In this document: piece after piece, positions 41,423 to 51,107 of the stretch
Layout of the letters: each line of letters begins with the position of its first letter
Numbering within the stretch: the stretch's first letter is position 1
From: an uncultured Eggerthella sp.
Lineage (GTDB): Bacteria; Actinomycetota; Coriobacteriia; Coriobacteriales; Eggerthellaceae
Length of the DNA stretch: 64,000 nucleotides
Direction: 5' to 3'
Assembly (NCBI GenBank): GCA_900546175.1
Contig: URBX01000003.1
Coordinates: 176,125-240,124 of the forward strand
Notes under the pieces: generated by a model
Told to the model about the DNA's origin: nothing
What the model saw: only the letters and a program-made list of their open reading frames with translations
The model's database searches: none
Position numbers and translations under genes: made by a program

Positions 41423-44194
41423 CTAGCGTTTTTTATTTTTTAAGTTAAATACTTTTTCCTGAATCCCTTTATAGATTGAAGATTTTTCGATTCTCTTTGC
41501 AATACGCACAACACGAGTGTCGTGATAACCTTTACTAAAATCATTTAATGGTTTCAGCATAAAATAAAGACCGCCTGACTCTCTCACGAAATTAATGAGA
41601 GAAATATCTATTGATTCCTGAATTTTCATCAAGCCAAGGAATACTTCAGTATCGTTGCAGTTTTCAATTAAGGGCAAACGGAAATCATTATCAATTCTCA
41701 TAATTAATCTAGAATAGAGAGAAGCATTTCCGGTCTCTTTCGCAAATGACAAGTTTTCGAAAAGACCCTTCACTAAATCTCGCGCTTTAAAAGCAGGCCA
41801 TGATGCCTCTTTATAATCACTGCGATAGCAATAGGTAATATCCGGCACCGCATAGAAATTATTTTCAACCGCCATTACTTTTTTAAGAAATACTGGATCT
41901 TCGTAGAAAGTGCGTTCTGGGAAGGTTAAATTGTTGTTCTGTAAGAACTCTTTCGAATAAATAAAGCGAATCCATCCATAGTCAGTAGCATCTTCAGAAA
42001 AACGGCGCCATCCTTCTTGTTTGAACGTATAGAAAGATTCTTCTCCTCTAAATATCGTTTTCTCCTCACCTGAAGGATTAAACGCCATAAATGAACCGCC
42101 GCAAATACTTGCATCATTTTCTTTTGCCTTATTCACTAAAAGCGATAGAGTGCTCTCATTTGGATAAAAATCATCTGGGTCTATAAACGCCAGATACTGT
42201 CCAGATGCGAGCGCGATGCCCTTATTTCTTGCTACGCCAGCACCACCATTCAACTGAGTGAATACTTTGATGCGATTATCTCGTTTGGCATATTGCATTA
42301 AAATTTCTAACGACTCGTCTGTTGAACCGTCATTAATAAAAATCACTTCGAAATCATCAATATCCTGCGAAAGAATAGATTCAATTGCTTTAGGCAAATA
42401 AGGAGCAACGTTATACACAGGAACAATAACCGACAATTGGTATTCAGCGCTATCATCATTTCCGGCACACTGTACCGTCTCAAAAACTTCTGCCGTAGGT
42501 TGCAGGTTGCAACAAAGACGTTCGTTATATTTCATGCATCGAAATACGGTTCGAATTTCTTTCCAGAAGTAATTGAGCGCATCAATAAGCGCAATTCGGT
42601 AGTGAGAGTTTTTTTTCATACACTCGCTCTGAAGCACATGCATTGCTGCATTAAACGAGTTCAAAGCCATTTCGTATTCTTTAGCTTGAAGCTCACATTC
42701 GTCAACACCATAGCTCTCAGAGATAAGTCCTGTTTTTACGCCAAAAGGATTTCCCGAAGCGCCATACGCATTCATCAACAAAAACGCAAACTCAATAGAG
42801 CCGTCAATCGAGTCCAAGTAGTTCTTATCGTAGCTACCGAAAACAGTACCTAGTAGTTTTTCTGAAACATTTTCAGACGCGCCTGCTTCTTTCACCTTGT
42901 CAATCACCCAGTTAAAGCCCGTGTCTTCGAATTCTTCATCACCAAGATAAATCACTTCGAGACGACTACCGCGTATCTGCTCAAGGTCAATAGTACAAGA
43001 CACCGCATTGGTAAACAGATCTTCACCCTTATAGAGACGAGAATCGCTAGTCAAGACTTCTACGATGCGCTTATCTTCAAGAAGTGCATCGTTATTAAAA
43101 ATGTAAAACAACTCGTCATTCTTTTCTGAAGCATCTAAAAGAGCCTTCAAGAAGAATGCGGCCCTCTTTTCGGCATTCTTGCCGAACATAACCGCACGTG
43201 TAACGCTAACATCACGAGGACCATAGTGCTTTTCAAAAAATCCCTCAGGGTCTGCAAGCATACCCTCAAGAATAGTCCAGTTGTCCGTCAAAAACAGTTC
43301 TTGTTTCAAGAGACCCTGCTTTTGGTACTTCTGAAACTCTTCGACAAACTTGCAGTAGAAATCATATTGAAGCTTTGGGACCAAACGATTCAGATTCCAA
43401 ATGTAGCCACCAAATTGAATCTTAGGAAGCAGATATTTAACCTTTTCGTAAACATCAGAACGCTGCTTCAAGTAAAAACGCATTTCCTCATATTCGTCAC
43501 AAATGCAAAAAACCTTTGCCTGAGACTTTACTGATGAATTTGCATTATCAATTCGATAATGCAAATATCCCTCTTCGGTTAGGACGCACCGTTTCGCCGT
43601 TGCGAAAGCCTTGAAATGAAACGAGGTGTCTTGAAACGATGCTCCCGGAGTTTCGAGGAAGAAAATATTGTTTTCATCAAGAAAGCTTTTCTTGTACAAG
43701 CCGCTCCAGATTGCAGGAGCGCTCATCAAAACGGCTGGGTCTTCGGCAGGCTCAAAGACCGTGCCGAAATGACAGTCTAAGAGGTTAAAGAGGAGCGTAT
43801 CATCCTCTTTTTTTCGGCCAGTCACGTGCTCGTAATAGTTGCTTTTCACCACGTCGGCATCGTTCGCTTTTGCAAGGTTGTACAACTTTTCAAACATATC
43901 GAATTCACCGAAGTCGTCGGACTCGAGAATACCAATATACTCACCTCGTGCAGCAGCCAAACCTCTATTCATTGAGTTACCATATCCAGAATTTGGCTTC
44001 GTAATTATCTCGAAACGAGAGTCTCTCTTTTCAAATTCACGAAGAATTTCAAGTGAGTTATCAGTAGATCCGTCATCAATGCAGATAATCTGAATATCAT
44101 CAAGGGTTTGATAACTGAGGCTCTCTAGACATTGTCTTAAATATCGTTCAACATTGTAAACAGGAACTAATACACTAACGGCACATTGAGCCAT
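41423..44194 (-). CDS. Bifunctional tandem glycosyltransferase family 2 protein
   Basis: A 923-residue protein with two GT-A domains. The first begins at residue 5 (AVSVLVPVYNVERYLRQCL, CIDDGSTDNSLEIL, GILESDDFGEFD near 90), the second near 590 (SVIVPVYNVAPYLPKAIE, FINDGSTDESLEIL, LAFIDPDDFYP). Between them is about 350 residues without recognised fold. Such two-headed enzymes often build alternating or repeating linkages. GGAG five bases before the ATG at 44194 sets the start over an upstream TTG. The tail is strongly basic (NLKNKKR), suggesting membrane attachment. It stands between the exporter and the DUF6541 gene. Confidence 0.88.
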   Translation of the reverse strand: MAQCAVSVLVPVYNVERYLRQCLESLSYQTLDDIQIICIDDGSTDNSLEILREFEKRDSRFEIITKPNSGYGNSMNRGLAAARGEYIGILESDDFGEFDMFEKLYNLAKANDADVVKSNYYEHVTGRKKEDDTLLFNLLDCHFGTVFEPAEDPAVLMSAPAIWSGLYKKSFLDENNIFFLETPGASFQDTSFHFKAFATAKRCVLTEEGYLHYRIDNANSSVKSQAKVFCICDEYEEMRFYLKQRSDVYEKVKYLLPKIQFGGYIWNLNRLVPKLQYDFYCKFVEEFQKYQKQGLLKQELFLTDNWTILEGMLADPEGFFEKHYGPRDVSVTRAVMFGKNAEKRAAFFLKALLDASEKNDELFYIFNNDALLEDKRIVEVLTSDSRLYKGEDLFTNAVSCTIDLEQIRGSRLEVIYLGDEEFEDTGFNWVIDKVKEAGASENVSEKLLGTVFGSYDKNYLDSIDGSIEFAFLLMNAYGASGNPFGVKTGLISESYGVDECELQAKEYEMALNSFNAAMHVLQSECMKKNSHYRIALIDALNYFWKEIRTVFRCMKYNERLCCNLQPTAEVFETVQCAGNDDSAEYQLSVIVPVYNVAPYLPKAIESILSQDIDDFEVIFINDGSTDESLEILMQYAKRDNRIKVFTQLNGGAGVARNKGIALASGQYLAFIDPDDFYPNESTLSLLVNKAKENDASICGGSFMAFNPSGEEKTIFRGEESFYTFKQEGWRRFSEDATDYGWIRFIYSKEFLQNNNLTFPERTFYEDPVFLKKVMAVENNFYAVPDITYCYRSDYKEASWPAFKARDLVKGLFENLSFAKETGNASLYSRLIMRIDNDFRLPLIENCNDTEVFLGLMKIQESIDISLINFVRESGGLYFMLKPLNDFSKGYHDTRVVRIAKRIEKSSIYKGIQEKVFNLKNKKR

Positions 44195-44307
44195 AAATAC
44201 TCCCAACAGAACACAGAATAATTCTTAGATTATTCTTGAAATATAGTTTGAAACAAACGCTAATGATAGACTAATGAAGGTTTATTCATCAATAAAGTAG
44301 GTTACCT

Positions 44308-46362
44308 ATGTGGTTTGATTTTTCTATCAGCATTATCATTGTTGTAGCAATTCTCTATATTCCTGGCTATTTCTTTTTTCGGTTTATAAAAACCGACAGA
44401 CAAATCTCTATCATTATAGCCCCAATTATTAGTATTCTTGCATACTCTATACTTGGCATAGTTTATTCAAAAGCTAATATCTTCGCTTCTCAATATACAA
44501 TTTTTATTCCTGTTGCGCTTATTTCTCTTGGATTATTTATCTTAGGCAAATTAAAGAACAAGGACTTAACAAGCGGTTCGTTTTGCTGGACCGAAAGCAA
44601 TAAGTTATATAACTCTTCGCGCTCAACTTCCTCACTTATTATATATATAGTTTTCGGAATCTTTGCCGGACTATTTATCTTCGTCTGTTCTTTATATTCA
44701 TTAGACTCAACCACTCAAACATATGACAATGTTTTTCATTACAATCTTATACAAAGCTTCATTAATTCAGGAAATTGGTCCTCACTAAACACAAGTCTCT
44801 ATTTAGACGAATCTTCACAATCTGCAGCCTTTAACGATTCAAGTTATTATCCATCCGCTTGGCACATTCTAGTAGCTTTAACTTCCCTTATTGGTGGAGT
44901 TTCTATACCTATTGCTTCAAATGCAGTAAATTTCGTTTTCACTTCGATAGTATTTCCTTTAGCAGTTTTTCTTTTGCTATCAACGCTGTTTCATAATAAA
45001 CAGCTTATTCTTTTAGGATCTATTCTTTGCGTTTCTTTCACAGCATTTCCTTGGGGTTTAATTGAGTATTGGCCACTTTTTCCAAACACTGCTTCTTTAT
45101 GTATTCTTCCAATATTTCTTAGCTCCTTTATTGTTCTTTTAGGAGATTCAAACGAATCGCACAAGCATGATAGGATAGTTGCAGGCCTCACATTAATACT
45201 GTCTATAATCTCTTATGTATTTATTCAGCCTAATTCAATTTTTTCTGGTGCAGTTTTCTTAGCTCCTTTTCTTGTTGCAAAAGGATCACTTTTACTTTCC
45301 GAAAGAATCAAACTGCCTGAAAAAAAACTCAACATACGCCTTATTATTGGAGGGATTCTAACGCTATTCATAATAGCAATCTGGATTGCTCTTTATAAGC
45401 TTCCACAGCTGTCAGCTGTTACCAGTTACAAGTGGAGTCCTATTTCTGGCAAACTTGAAGCATTTCTAGATGCCCTTTCAATCACGTTTACCAACATCGA
45501 ACCACAATTATTACTAGCTGCGTTAGTTATTATCGGAAGCATAATTCTATTATTGAAAAAAACCGATAAAACCTGGCTAATTATTTCTTACGCACTCGCT
45601 TGTTTGATATATGTACTTTCTGCATCTTTCGAAGCTGGTTCGACAATTAAACACGTTTTCTCTGGTTTTTGGTATACCGATCCATACAGAGTTGCAGGGT
45701 TTTGCGCATTGTTTGCTATCCCGCTAGCAACAGTAGGCTTATATTCAGTTCTGTCTTTTATCAAATCAACACTTGTAAAGCATAAAAAAACTCATTTGGT
45801 TAGGGCATGTAGCATTGCAACAGTTTTTGTATTTGCGATTATTACTTTTTTACCAAATTTCACATTTGGAAATAAAATAATTACTAGTCCTTTTGGAATT
45901 ATAAAAGATAGCGAATATGCCATAACGAACGAAAGTGATTTAAACTACTACGACAAAGAAGAAGAAGAGTTTGTCAATAATGTTATTGATTTGACAGGAA
46001 ATGAATCAATAATTATTAATCAGCCATATGATGGATCATTGTTTTCATATGCAGAAAATAACATTAACGTATATTACCGAAGCATAAGCGGGTATTCAGA
46101 AGAAATCGAAACTGAAAACAGCATGCTTATTCGTATGCTTTTATGCGATATTGCAACCAATGAAGAAGTGCAAAAAGCAGTAAGAGAAGTAGGCGCCCAG
46201 TACGTACTTTTGCTTGAATCGAATACGATTGATTCAGAAATGATGTTTCCAACTTATAACAAAAATGATTGGATTGGAATTAATCAAATTAACGACGAAA
46301 CACCAGGACTTTCCCTCATCCTAAACAACGGAAGAATGAAGCTTTATAAAATTATTGAGTAA
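44308..46362 (+). CDS. DUF6541-type large membrane protein, possible GT-C transferase
   Basis: A 684-residue polytopic protein with about 13 hydrophobic segments through residue 530 and a hydrophilic C-terminal domain of about 150 residues. The first large loop has TQTYDNVFHYNLIQSF and a YYPSAWH segment, like the acidic/aromatic first loop of GT-C enzymes. Actinobacterial DUF6541 proteins are found in wall-glycan loci and are thought to be transferases, though none is characterised to my knowledge. It ends four bases before the stop codon of the convergent rmlC, an unusually tight join without a terminator. Confidence 0.75.
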   Translation: MWFDFSISIIIVVAILYIPGYFFFRFIKTDRQISIIIAPIISILAYSILGIVYSKANIFASQYTIFIPVALISLGLFILGKLKNKDLTSGSFCWTESNKLYNSSRSTSSLIIYIVFGIFAGLFIFVCSLYSLDSTTQTYDNVFHYNLIQSFINSGNWSSLNTSLYLDESSQSAAFNDSSYYPSAWHILVALTSLIGGVSIPIASNAVNFVFTSIVFPLAVFLLLSTLFHNKQLILLGSILCVSFTAFPWGLIEYWPLFPNTASLCILPIFLSSFIVLLGDSNESHKHDRIVAGLTLILSIISYVFIQPNSIFSGAVFLAPFLVAKGSLLLSERIKLPEKKLNIRLIIGGILTLFIIAIWIALYKLPQLSAVTSYKWSPISGKLEAFLDALSITFTNIEPQLLLAALVIIGSIILLLKKTDKTWLIISYALACLIYVLSASFEAGSTIKHVFSGFWYTDPYRVAGFCALFAIPLATVGLYSVLSFIKSTLVKHKKTHLVRACSIATVFVFAIITFLPNFTFGNKIITSPFGIIKDSEYAITNESDLNYYDKEEEEFVNNVIDLTGNESIIINQPYDGSLFSYAENNINVYYRSISGYSEEIETENSMLIRMLLCDIATNEEVQKAVREVGAQYVLLLESNTIDSEMMFPTYNKNDWIGINQINDETPGLSLILNNGRMKLYKIIE

Positions 46363-46366
46363 TTCT

Positions 46367-46948
46367 TTAATTCACAAGTAGCGGATGAACTTTGTCTTTT
46401 TCACTCAATATTATTTTTGAAGGGTCAAGCACATTATCGCCCTGCATCGCTGGCCACTCAATGCCGATAGCGGGATCGTTCCACAGTAAGCCGCCCTCAT
46501 CGTTTGGATGATACACGTCGTCACACTTATAGCAGAATTCTGCAGTGTCAGAAAGAACCAAGAAACCGTGAGCAAAACCACGAGGGATAAAAAACTGGCG
46601 CTTGTTTTCCGCAGAAAGGACCACACCTTCCCACTTTCCATAAGTAGGGCTACCTTCACGAAGGTCAACACAAACATCAAACACCTCACCGGAAACCACG
46701 CGAACAAGTTTTGACTGAGGATGATTGATTTGAAAATGAAGACCTCTTAACACACCCTTCACAGAAGAGGATTGATTATCCTGGACAAAATCAGCGTCAA
46801 TGCCACCCGTAATAAAATCCGGCTTTTTATAGGTTTCCATAAAGTAGCCGCGGTCATCACCAAAAGATTTCACATCTACAATTATCACTCCTTCAATGGA
46901 AGTTTTTGTAAATGTAAAGTTTCCTGACTGAATTACGTTTTCAGACAT
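46367..46948 (-). CDS. rmlC: dTDP-4-dehydrorhamnose 3,5-epimerase
   Basis: A 193-residue cupin-fold epimerase, third step of dTDP-L-rhamnose synthesis. GYFMETYKKPDF, DNQSSSVKGVLRGLHFQ with the catalytic histidine, KLVRVVSGEVFDVCVDLREGSPTYGKW and FFIPRGFAHGFLVLSD are visible. The frame opens further upstream, but the ATG at 46948 has GAAGGGGAAGGA immediately before it and fits the family. It is the last gene of the rml group, about 97 bases after rmlB. Confidence 0.95.
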   Translation of the reverse strand: MSENVIQSGNFTFTKTSIEGVIIVDVKSFGDDRGYFMETYKKPDFITGGIDADFVQDNQSSSVKGVLRGLHFQINHPQSKLVRVVSGEVFDVCVDLREGSPTYGKWEGVVLSAENKRQFFIPRGFAHGFLVLSDTAEFCYKCDDVYHPNDEGGLLWNDPAIGIEWPAMQGDNVLDPSKIILSEKDKVHPLLVN

Positions 46949-47045
46949 TCCTTCCCCTTCTTTTTCACTAACTTTTTCATTGTAAAACAAAAAGGAGTAC
47001 CTCAATAGAAGCACTGCTTAACAGTTAGAATTTTGAAAAAGAGTA

Positions 47046-48065
47046 TTATTGTCCCTGAGCCTTATATTTTGCCTCAGTAGCTTCCTTAGCAGGACGCCAC
47101 CAAGCTTCATTCTCCTGATACCATTTGATAGTATCTACCAAGCCTTCGGCAAAGTTGGTATGCTTTGGCTGCCAACCAAGTTCTGTGCGAAGCTTAGTAG
47201 CATCAATAGCATAACGGCGGTCATGACCAGGCCTATCTTTTACCCAATCAAAATCATCTACGTCCTTACCCATACCTTCCAGAATAGCATGAAGAACGTC
47301 GATATTGTTCTTTTCACCATCTGCGCCAATCAGGTAGGTTTCGCCAAGACGGCCTTTGGTCAAAATAGTCCAAACAGCGCTAGAATGATCTTCGGTATGA
47401 ATCCAGTCACGAACATTTAATCCATCACCATAAAGCTTTGGCTTGATACCACAAATAATGTTGGTAATCTGTCTAGGAATAAACTTCTCAACATGCTGGT
47501 AAGGACCGTAGTTGTTAGAACAATTGGAAATGGTTACCGCCACGCCAAAAGTACGAGCCCAAGCACGAACCAGCAAATCAGAGCTAGCCTTTGTTGAGCT
47601 ATAAGGACTTGATGGATGATATGGGGTTTCCTCCGTAAAGCGAGCAGGATCATCCAATGCAAGGTCACCATATACTTCATCGGTGCTTACATGATGCAAG
47701 CGTTTGCCGTACTTACGACATGCTTCAAGAAGCTGATAGGTTCCCTCTACGTTAGTACGCAAAAAAGGAGAAGGGTCTACGATGGAATTATCGTTATGGG
47801 ATTCAGCGGCATAGTGAACAATTGCATCAACATCAGGAACAATCTTCTCTAACAGCTCAGCGTCACAAATATCGCCATGAACAAAAGTCATACGGTCTTC
47901 TGGGATACCTGCAATGTTTTCGATATTACCTGCGTAGGTGAGCTTATCCAAAACTGTTACATGAACATCAGGCTGATTATCCACAACCCAATGAACAAAG
48001 TTTGAGCCAATAAAGCCACAACCGCCCGTAACAACGATTTTCTTTGGAGCAAAATCTGCCATCAT
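47046..48065 (-). CDS. rmlB: dTDP-glucose 4,6-dehydratase
   Basis: A 339-residue short-chain dehydrogenase-type enzyme that makes dTDP-4-keto-6-deoxyglucose. It has the NAD motif VVTGGCGFIGSNF, the catalytic YSSTKASSDLL with Tyr-x3-Lys, HVSTDEVYGD with the Thr-Asp-Glu dehydration triad, and SNNYGPYQHVEKFIP. Its product feeds rmlC/rmlD and also the WecE-like and FdtA/FdtB-like branches in this window. Its ATG overlaps the rmlD stop by one base; a second ATG follows at once. Confidence 0.97.
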   Translation of the reverse strand: MMADFAPKKIVVTGGCGFIGSNFVHWVVDNQPDVHVTVLDKLTYAGNIENIAGIPEDRMTFVHGDICDAELLEKIVPDVDAIVHYAAESHNDNSIVDPSPFLRTNVEGTYQLLEACRKYGKRLHHVSTDEVYGDLALDDPARFTEETPYHPSSPYSSTKASSDLLVRAWARTFGVAVTISNCSNNYGPYQHVEKFIPRQITNIICGIKPKLYGDGLNVRDWIHTEDHSSAVWTILTKGRLGETYLIGADGEKNNIDVLHAILEGMGKDVDDFDWVKDRPGHDRRYAIDATKLRTELGWQPKHTNFAEGLVDTIKWYQENEAWWRPAKEATEAKYKAQGQ

Positions 48066-48973
48066 TAACCTTCCAATTCTGGGAGTTTAGCCAAGTAGGT
48101 TGCCAAAGCATCCTGCCAAGGACGCATCTCGTTACCTACCGTATCAATAAGATGCTGATTAACTAAGCTTGAATATGCTGGCCTATCAGCACTCTGGGGG
48201 TTCATTTCTTTATACTTAGCACTTGTTACAGGGATTACCTCACATGGAAGGCTGGAGCCCTTCATAATTGCTGTAGCGAAATCAGCCCAAGAGCAAGTGC
48301 CCTCATTGGTGCAGTGATAAATGCCATAGTTTTCAGTTTCGGCAATCTTTAAGATTTCATAAGCCAAATCATTTGCAGAAGTAGGATTACCTAGCTGGTC
48401 ATTTACAACCGTAATCTGCTCATGATTCGAGCCAAGAGCACGCATGGTTTTTACGAAATTCTTTCCCACATAACCATAGAGCCATGCGGTACGGACAATG
48501 AACGCTTTGGTGCAGTTTTTCTGAACCGACTGCTCGCCTGCAAGCTTCGTCCTGCCATATGCAGAGATAGGACCAACCTCATCTGACTCAACGCGAGGAA
48601 CAGGGTTGTTTCCCGGAAAAACATAGTCCGTTGATACCTGCACGAATTTCGCACCAATAACCTCACATGCTTTAGCAAGATTTGCGGGACCTTCTGCGTT
48701 CACTTTATACGCAACATCCTCAGTTGCTTCGCAACCATCAACGTTGGTGAATGCTGCACAGTTGATTACTAAATCATAATCGCCAAGAGCAATACAATCA
48801 TTAACCGCTATATAATCAGTAATATCCAATACGTCAACATCAACATAATCTACTTCAGCATCAGTATAAACTGCAGGAATTGGACCAACTTCAGCAGTTC
48901 CCGTCTCGAAACAACGACGAAGCTCGTTACCTAACTGACCCTTAGAGCCCGTAACTAGGATTTTCAAAGCCAT
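48065..48973 (-). CDS. rmlD: dTDP-4-dehydrorhamnose reductase
   Basis: A 302-residue NADPH-dependent reductase giving dTDP-L-rhamnose. The nucleotide motif ILVTGSKGQLGNELRR, NCAAFTNVDGCE, VSTDYVFPGN, YGRTKLAGEQ with the catalytic Tyr/Lys, and RTAWLYGYVGKNFV are all seen. One-base overlaps with rmlA upstream and rmlB downstream make these three genes translationally coupled. Confidence 0.97.
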   Translation of the reverse strand: MALKILVTGSKGQLGNELRRCFETGTAEVGPIPAVYTDAEVDYVDVDVLDITDYIAVNDCIALGDYDLVINCAAFTNVDGCEATEDVAYKVNAEGPANLAKACEVIGAKFVQVSTDYVFPGNNPVPRVESDEVGPISAYGRTKLAGEQSVQKNCTKAFIVRTAWLYGYVGKNFVKTMRALGSNHEQITVVNDQLGNPTSANDLAYEILKIAETENYGIYHCTNEGTCSWADFATAIMKGSSLPCEVIPVTSAKYKEMNPQSADRPAYSSLVNQHLIDTVGNEMRPWQDALATYLAKLPELEG

Positions 48974-49875
48974 TATTTGTACTCCTTATGAGGAATAATC
49001 TTGCCTTCCACAACCTTCTTCAAGTGCTGACCATAAACAGACTTACCATAACGCTCTGCGCTTTCAAGCAAACGTTCTTTGGAAATCCAACCATTCTCGT
49101 AAGCAATTTCTTCAATAACCGAAACGCTTAAGCCTTGGCTTTTCTCAACAGCACGAACAAATTCAGAAGCCTCGAAAAGGGACTCCATGGTACCCGTATC
49201 AAGCCAAGCATAACCACGGCCGAGTGTAACTACATTTAAGGTGCCGTCTACCAAATACATCTGATTCAAAGTCGTAATTTCCAACTCACCACGAGCGGAA
49301 GGTTTTACCTGCTTAGCAAAATCGCAAACACGGTTATCATAGAAGTACAAACCAGTGACAGCATAGTTAGACTTAGGGTTTTCTGGCTTTTCTTCAATGG
49401 ATACCGCATTAAAGTTCTCGTCAAATTCCACAACGCCAAAGCGCTCTGGATCATCTACATGGTAGCCAAAGACTGTTGCTCCACCCTTTGTCTCAGCATC
49501 TTCTACCGCACGGCGAAGATGGCGACCAAGGCCATTGCCGTAAAAAATATTGTCACCCAAAACGAGCGCACAAGAGTCTCCGTCAATGAATTCCTCACCG
49601 ATAATGAAAGCTTGAGCAAGGCCATCTGGTGAAGGCTGTTCTGCATAAGAAAGATTGATACCGTAGTCGGAACCGTCACGTAAAAGACGCTGGAAATTTG
49701 GGAGATCAGTCGGAGTGGAAATAATAAGGATATCCTTAATGCCCGCCATCATAAGAACTGACAAAGGATAATAAATCATTGGCTTGTCGTATACTGGAAG
49801 CAACTGCTTTGAAGTAACCGTCGTAAGAGGATATAAGCGGGTGCCGCTACCACCTGCAAGAATGATACCTTTCAT
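48973..49875 (-). CDS. rmlA: Glucose-1-phosphate thymidylyltransferase
   Basis: A 300-residue nucleotidyltransferase that makes dTDP-glucose. It begins MKGIILAGGSGTRLYPLTTV with the GGxGxR signature, followed by SKQLLPVYDKPMIYYPLS, VLGDNIFYG with the metal aspartate, and IEEKPENPKSNYAVTGLYFY. It is the first gene of rmlA-D-B-C and starts 14 bases after the DUF2304 gene, so the operon probably begins further upstream at 50994. Confidence 0.97.
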   Translation of the reverse strand: MKGIILAGGSGTRLYPLTTVTSKQLLPVYDKPMIYYPLSVLMMAGIKDILIISTPTDLPNFQRLLRDGSDYGINLSYAEQPSPDGLAQAFIIGEEFIDGDSCALVLGDNIFYGNGLGRHLRRAVEDAETKGGATVFGYHVDDPERFGVVEFDENFNAVSIEEKPENPKSNYAVTGLYFYDNRVCDFAKQVKPSARGELEITTLNQMYLVDGTLNVVTLGRGYAWLDTGTMESLFEASEFVRAVEKSQGLSVSVIEEIAYENGWISKERLLESAERYGKSVYGQHLKKVVEGKIIPHKEYK

Positions 49876-49889
49876 ACAAAGCCTTTCTA

Positions 49890-50249
49890 TTACTTACTAA
49901 GGTTATCTAGTTCCTTGCGTAATTCATTCTCATGAAGCGCAATTTCTTGAGATAGCGCATTAATTCTATTTTTTAGAGTAGACACCTCCATATTAAGTAC
50001 AAAAAGTTTAAAAAGAAGGAGGCCAATAGCACAAAGAAATACCAAATTAGCTGGAGATTGGATGCCTAATAAATCAGAAACCCAGAAAGTTATTTGAGGA
50101 AAAACAGCAAGCACTAGTAGCAATGCCGCTAAGACCGCCCAAAAGATAACATCCGTCACCTGAATAGCAGCTTTCCTTGTTTTCTTTAAGATATAGGCGG
50201 TAATAAAAACTACGCCAATAAACAAGCATATTCTAAAAAGCAAAGTCAT
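49890..50249 (-). CDS. DUF2304 family small membrane protein
   Basis: A 119-residue protein with three hydrophobic segments (about 3-20, 32-52, 65-87) and a C-terminal coiled-coil tail NRINALSQEIALHENELRKE. DUF2304 proteins are typically encoded next to a DPM1-like GT2, as here, and are thought to be partners that anchor or regulate it. The gene starts one base after the stop codon of that GT2. Confidence 0.85.
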   Translation of the reverse strand: MTLLFRICLFIGVVFITAYILKKTRKAAIQVTDVIFWAVLAALLLVLAVFPQITFWVSDLLGIQSPANLVFLCAIGLLLFKLFVLNMEVSTLKNRINALSQEIALHENELRKELDNLSK

Positions 50250-50250
50250 G

Positions 50251-50994
50251 CTATTTCCTTACCCATTGAAGAAGCAAAATTGATAATCCCATTCGCATCA
50301 TGTACGACATTGAACGAATTGCGGTCAAATAGCTTTCACCAGCAAAACGTTCACGCATTTCAACCTGGACTTCTTCTACTTTTGCTCCTTTTCGCAGAAC
50401 AAATGCAATAGTATCTGGCTCTGGAGCAAAGTTATTATCTGTAGCAAACGACTCAATCATCTTTTTATCAAAAAGACGAAGACCTGACGTTGGATCAGAC
50501 ACCCTTTTGCCTGACGTGAGTTTAATCATTGCAGAAACAATAGCTGAACCAAACATGCGCATAGAAACAGGCTTTTTCTCGGTTACAAAGCGAGATCCGA
50601 TTACAATATCAGCTTCTTTTTCAAGGGCAACCTTAACCATTTCTTGAAGATACTCAGGTTTATGTTGACCATCTGCATCGAACTGAATTACGAAATCATA
50701 ACCATTGCGATATGCGTATTTCATTCCTGTTTGAAAGCCTGCTGTAAGACCAACGTTGATAGGAAGATTTAGAACAGAGTAGCCATTCTGTCTGCAAAGA
50801 TTTAAAGTTGAATCATTAGAACCATCATTTACCACAATGTAGTCTACAAGAATATTTTCTTGCGAAAAGGTATCAAAATATAAAGTTAACTCTTCAACAG
50901 TATGAACAAGACTCTCTTCCTCATTATATGCAGGAATTACAATCAACACTTTGCTTGTTCTGGTAGATGTATTCTGAATCAAACCCAACTCCAC
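50251..50994 (-). CDS. DPM1/polyprenyl-phosphate-sugar synthase-like GT2
   Basis: A 247-residue GT2 without C-terminal helices. LIVIPAYNEEESLVHTVEE, DYIVVNDGSNDSTL, NLPINVGLTAGFQTGMKYA, QFDADGQHKPEYL and SDPTSGLRLFDKKMIE are the marks of dolichol/polyprenyl phosphate sugar synthases. The start is a GTG with AGGA seven bases upstream. Membrane attachment is presumably through the adjacent DUF2304 protein. It may be the first gene of a transcript that continues through rmlABCD. Confidence 0.9.
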   Translation of the reverse strand: MELGLIQNTSTRTSKVLIVIPAYNEEESLVHTVEELTLYFDTFSQENILVDYIVVNDGSNDSTLNLCRQNGYSVLNLPINVGLTAGFQTGMKYAYRNGYDFVIQFDADGQHKPEYLQEMVKVALEKEADIVIGSRFVTEKKPVSMRMFGSAIVSAMIKLTSGKRVSDPTSGLRLFDKKMIESFATDNNFAPEPDTIAFVLRKGAKVEEVQVEMRERFAGESYLTAIRSMSYMMRMGLSILLLQWVRK

Positions 50995-51107
50995 AGTAAA
51001 TCCTATAATTGATTTATTATACCCTATGTAGCAAGGTCAAATTAAACACCTGCAGCTCTTAAATAAAGCAAACATTAACATTATCTGATACATACTTACA
51101 TTCTTTA

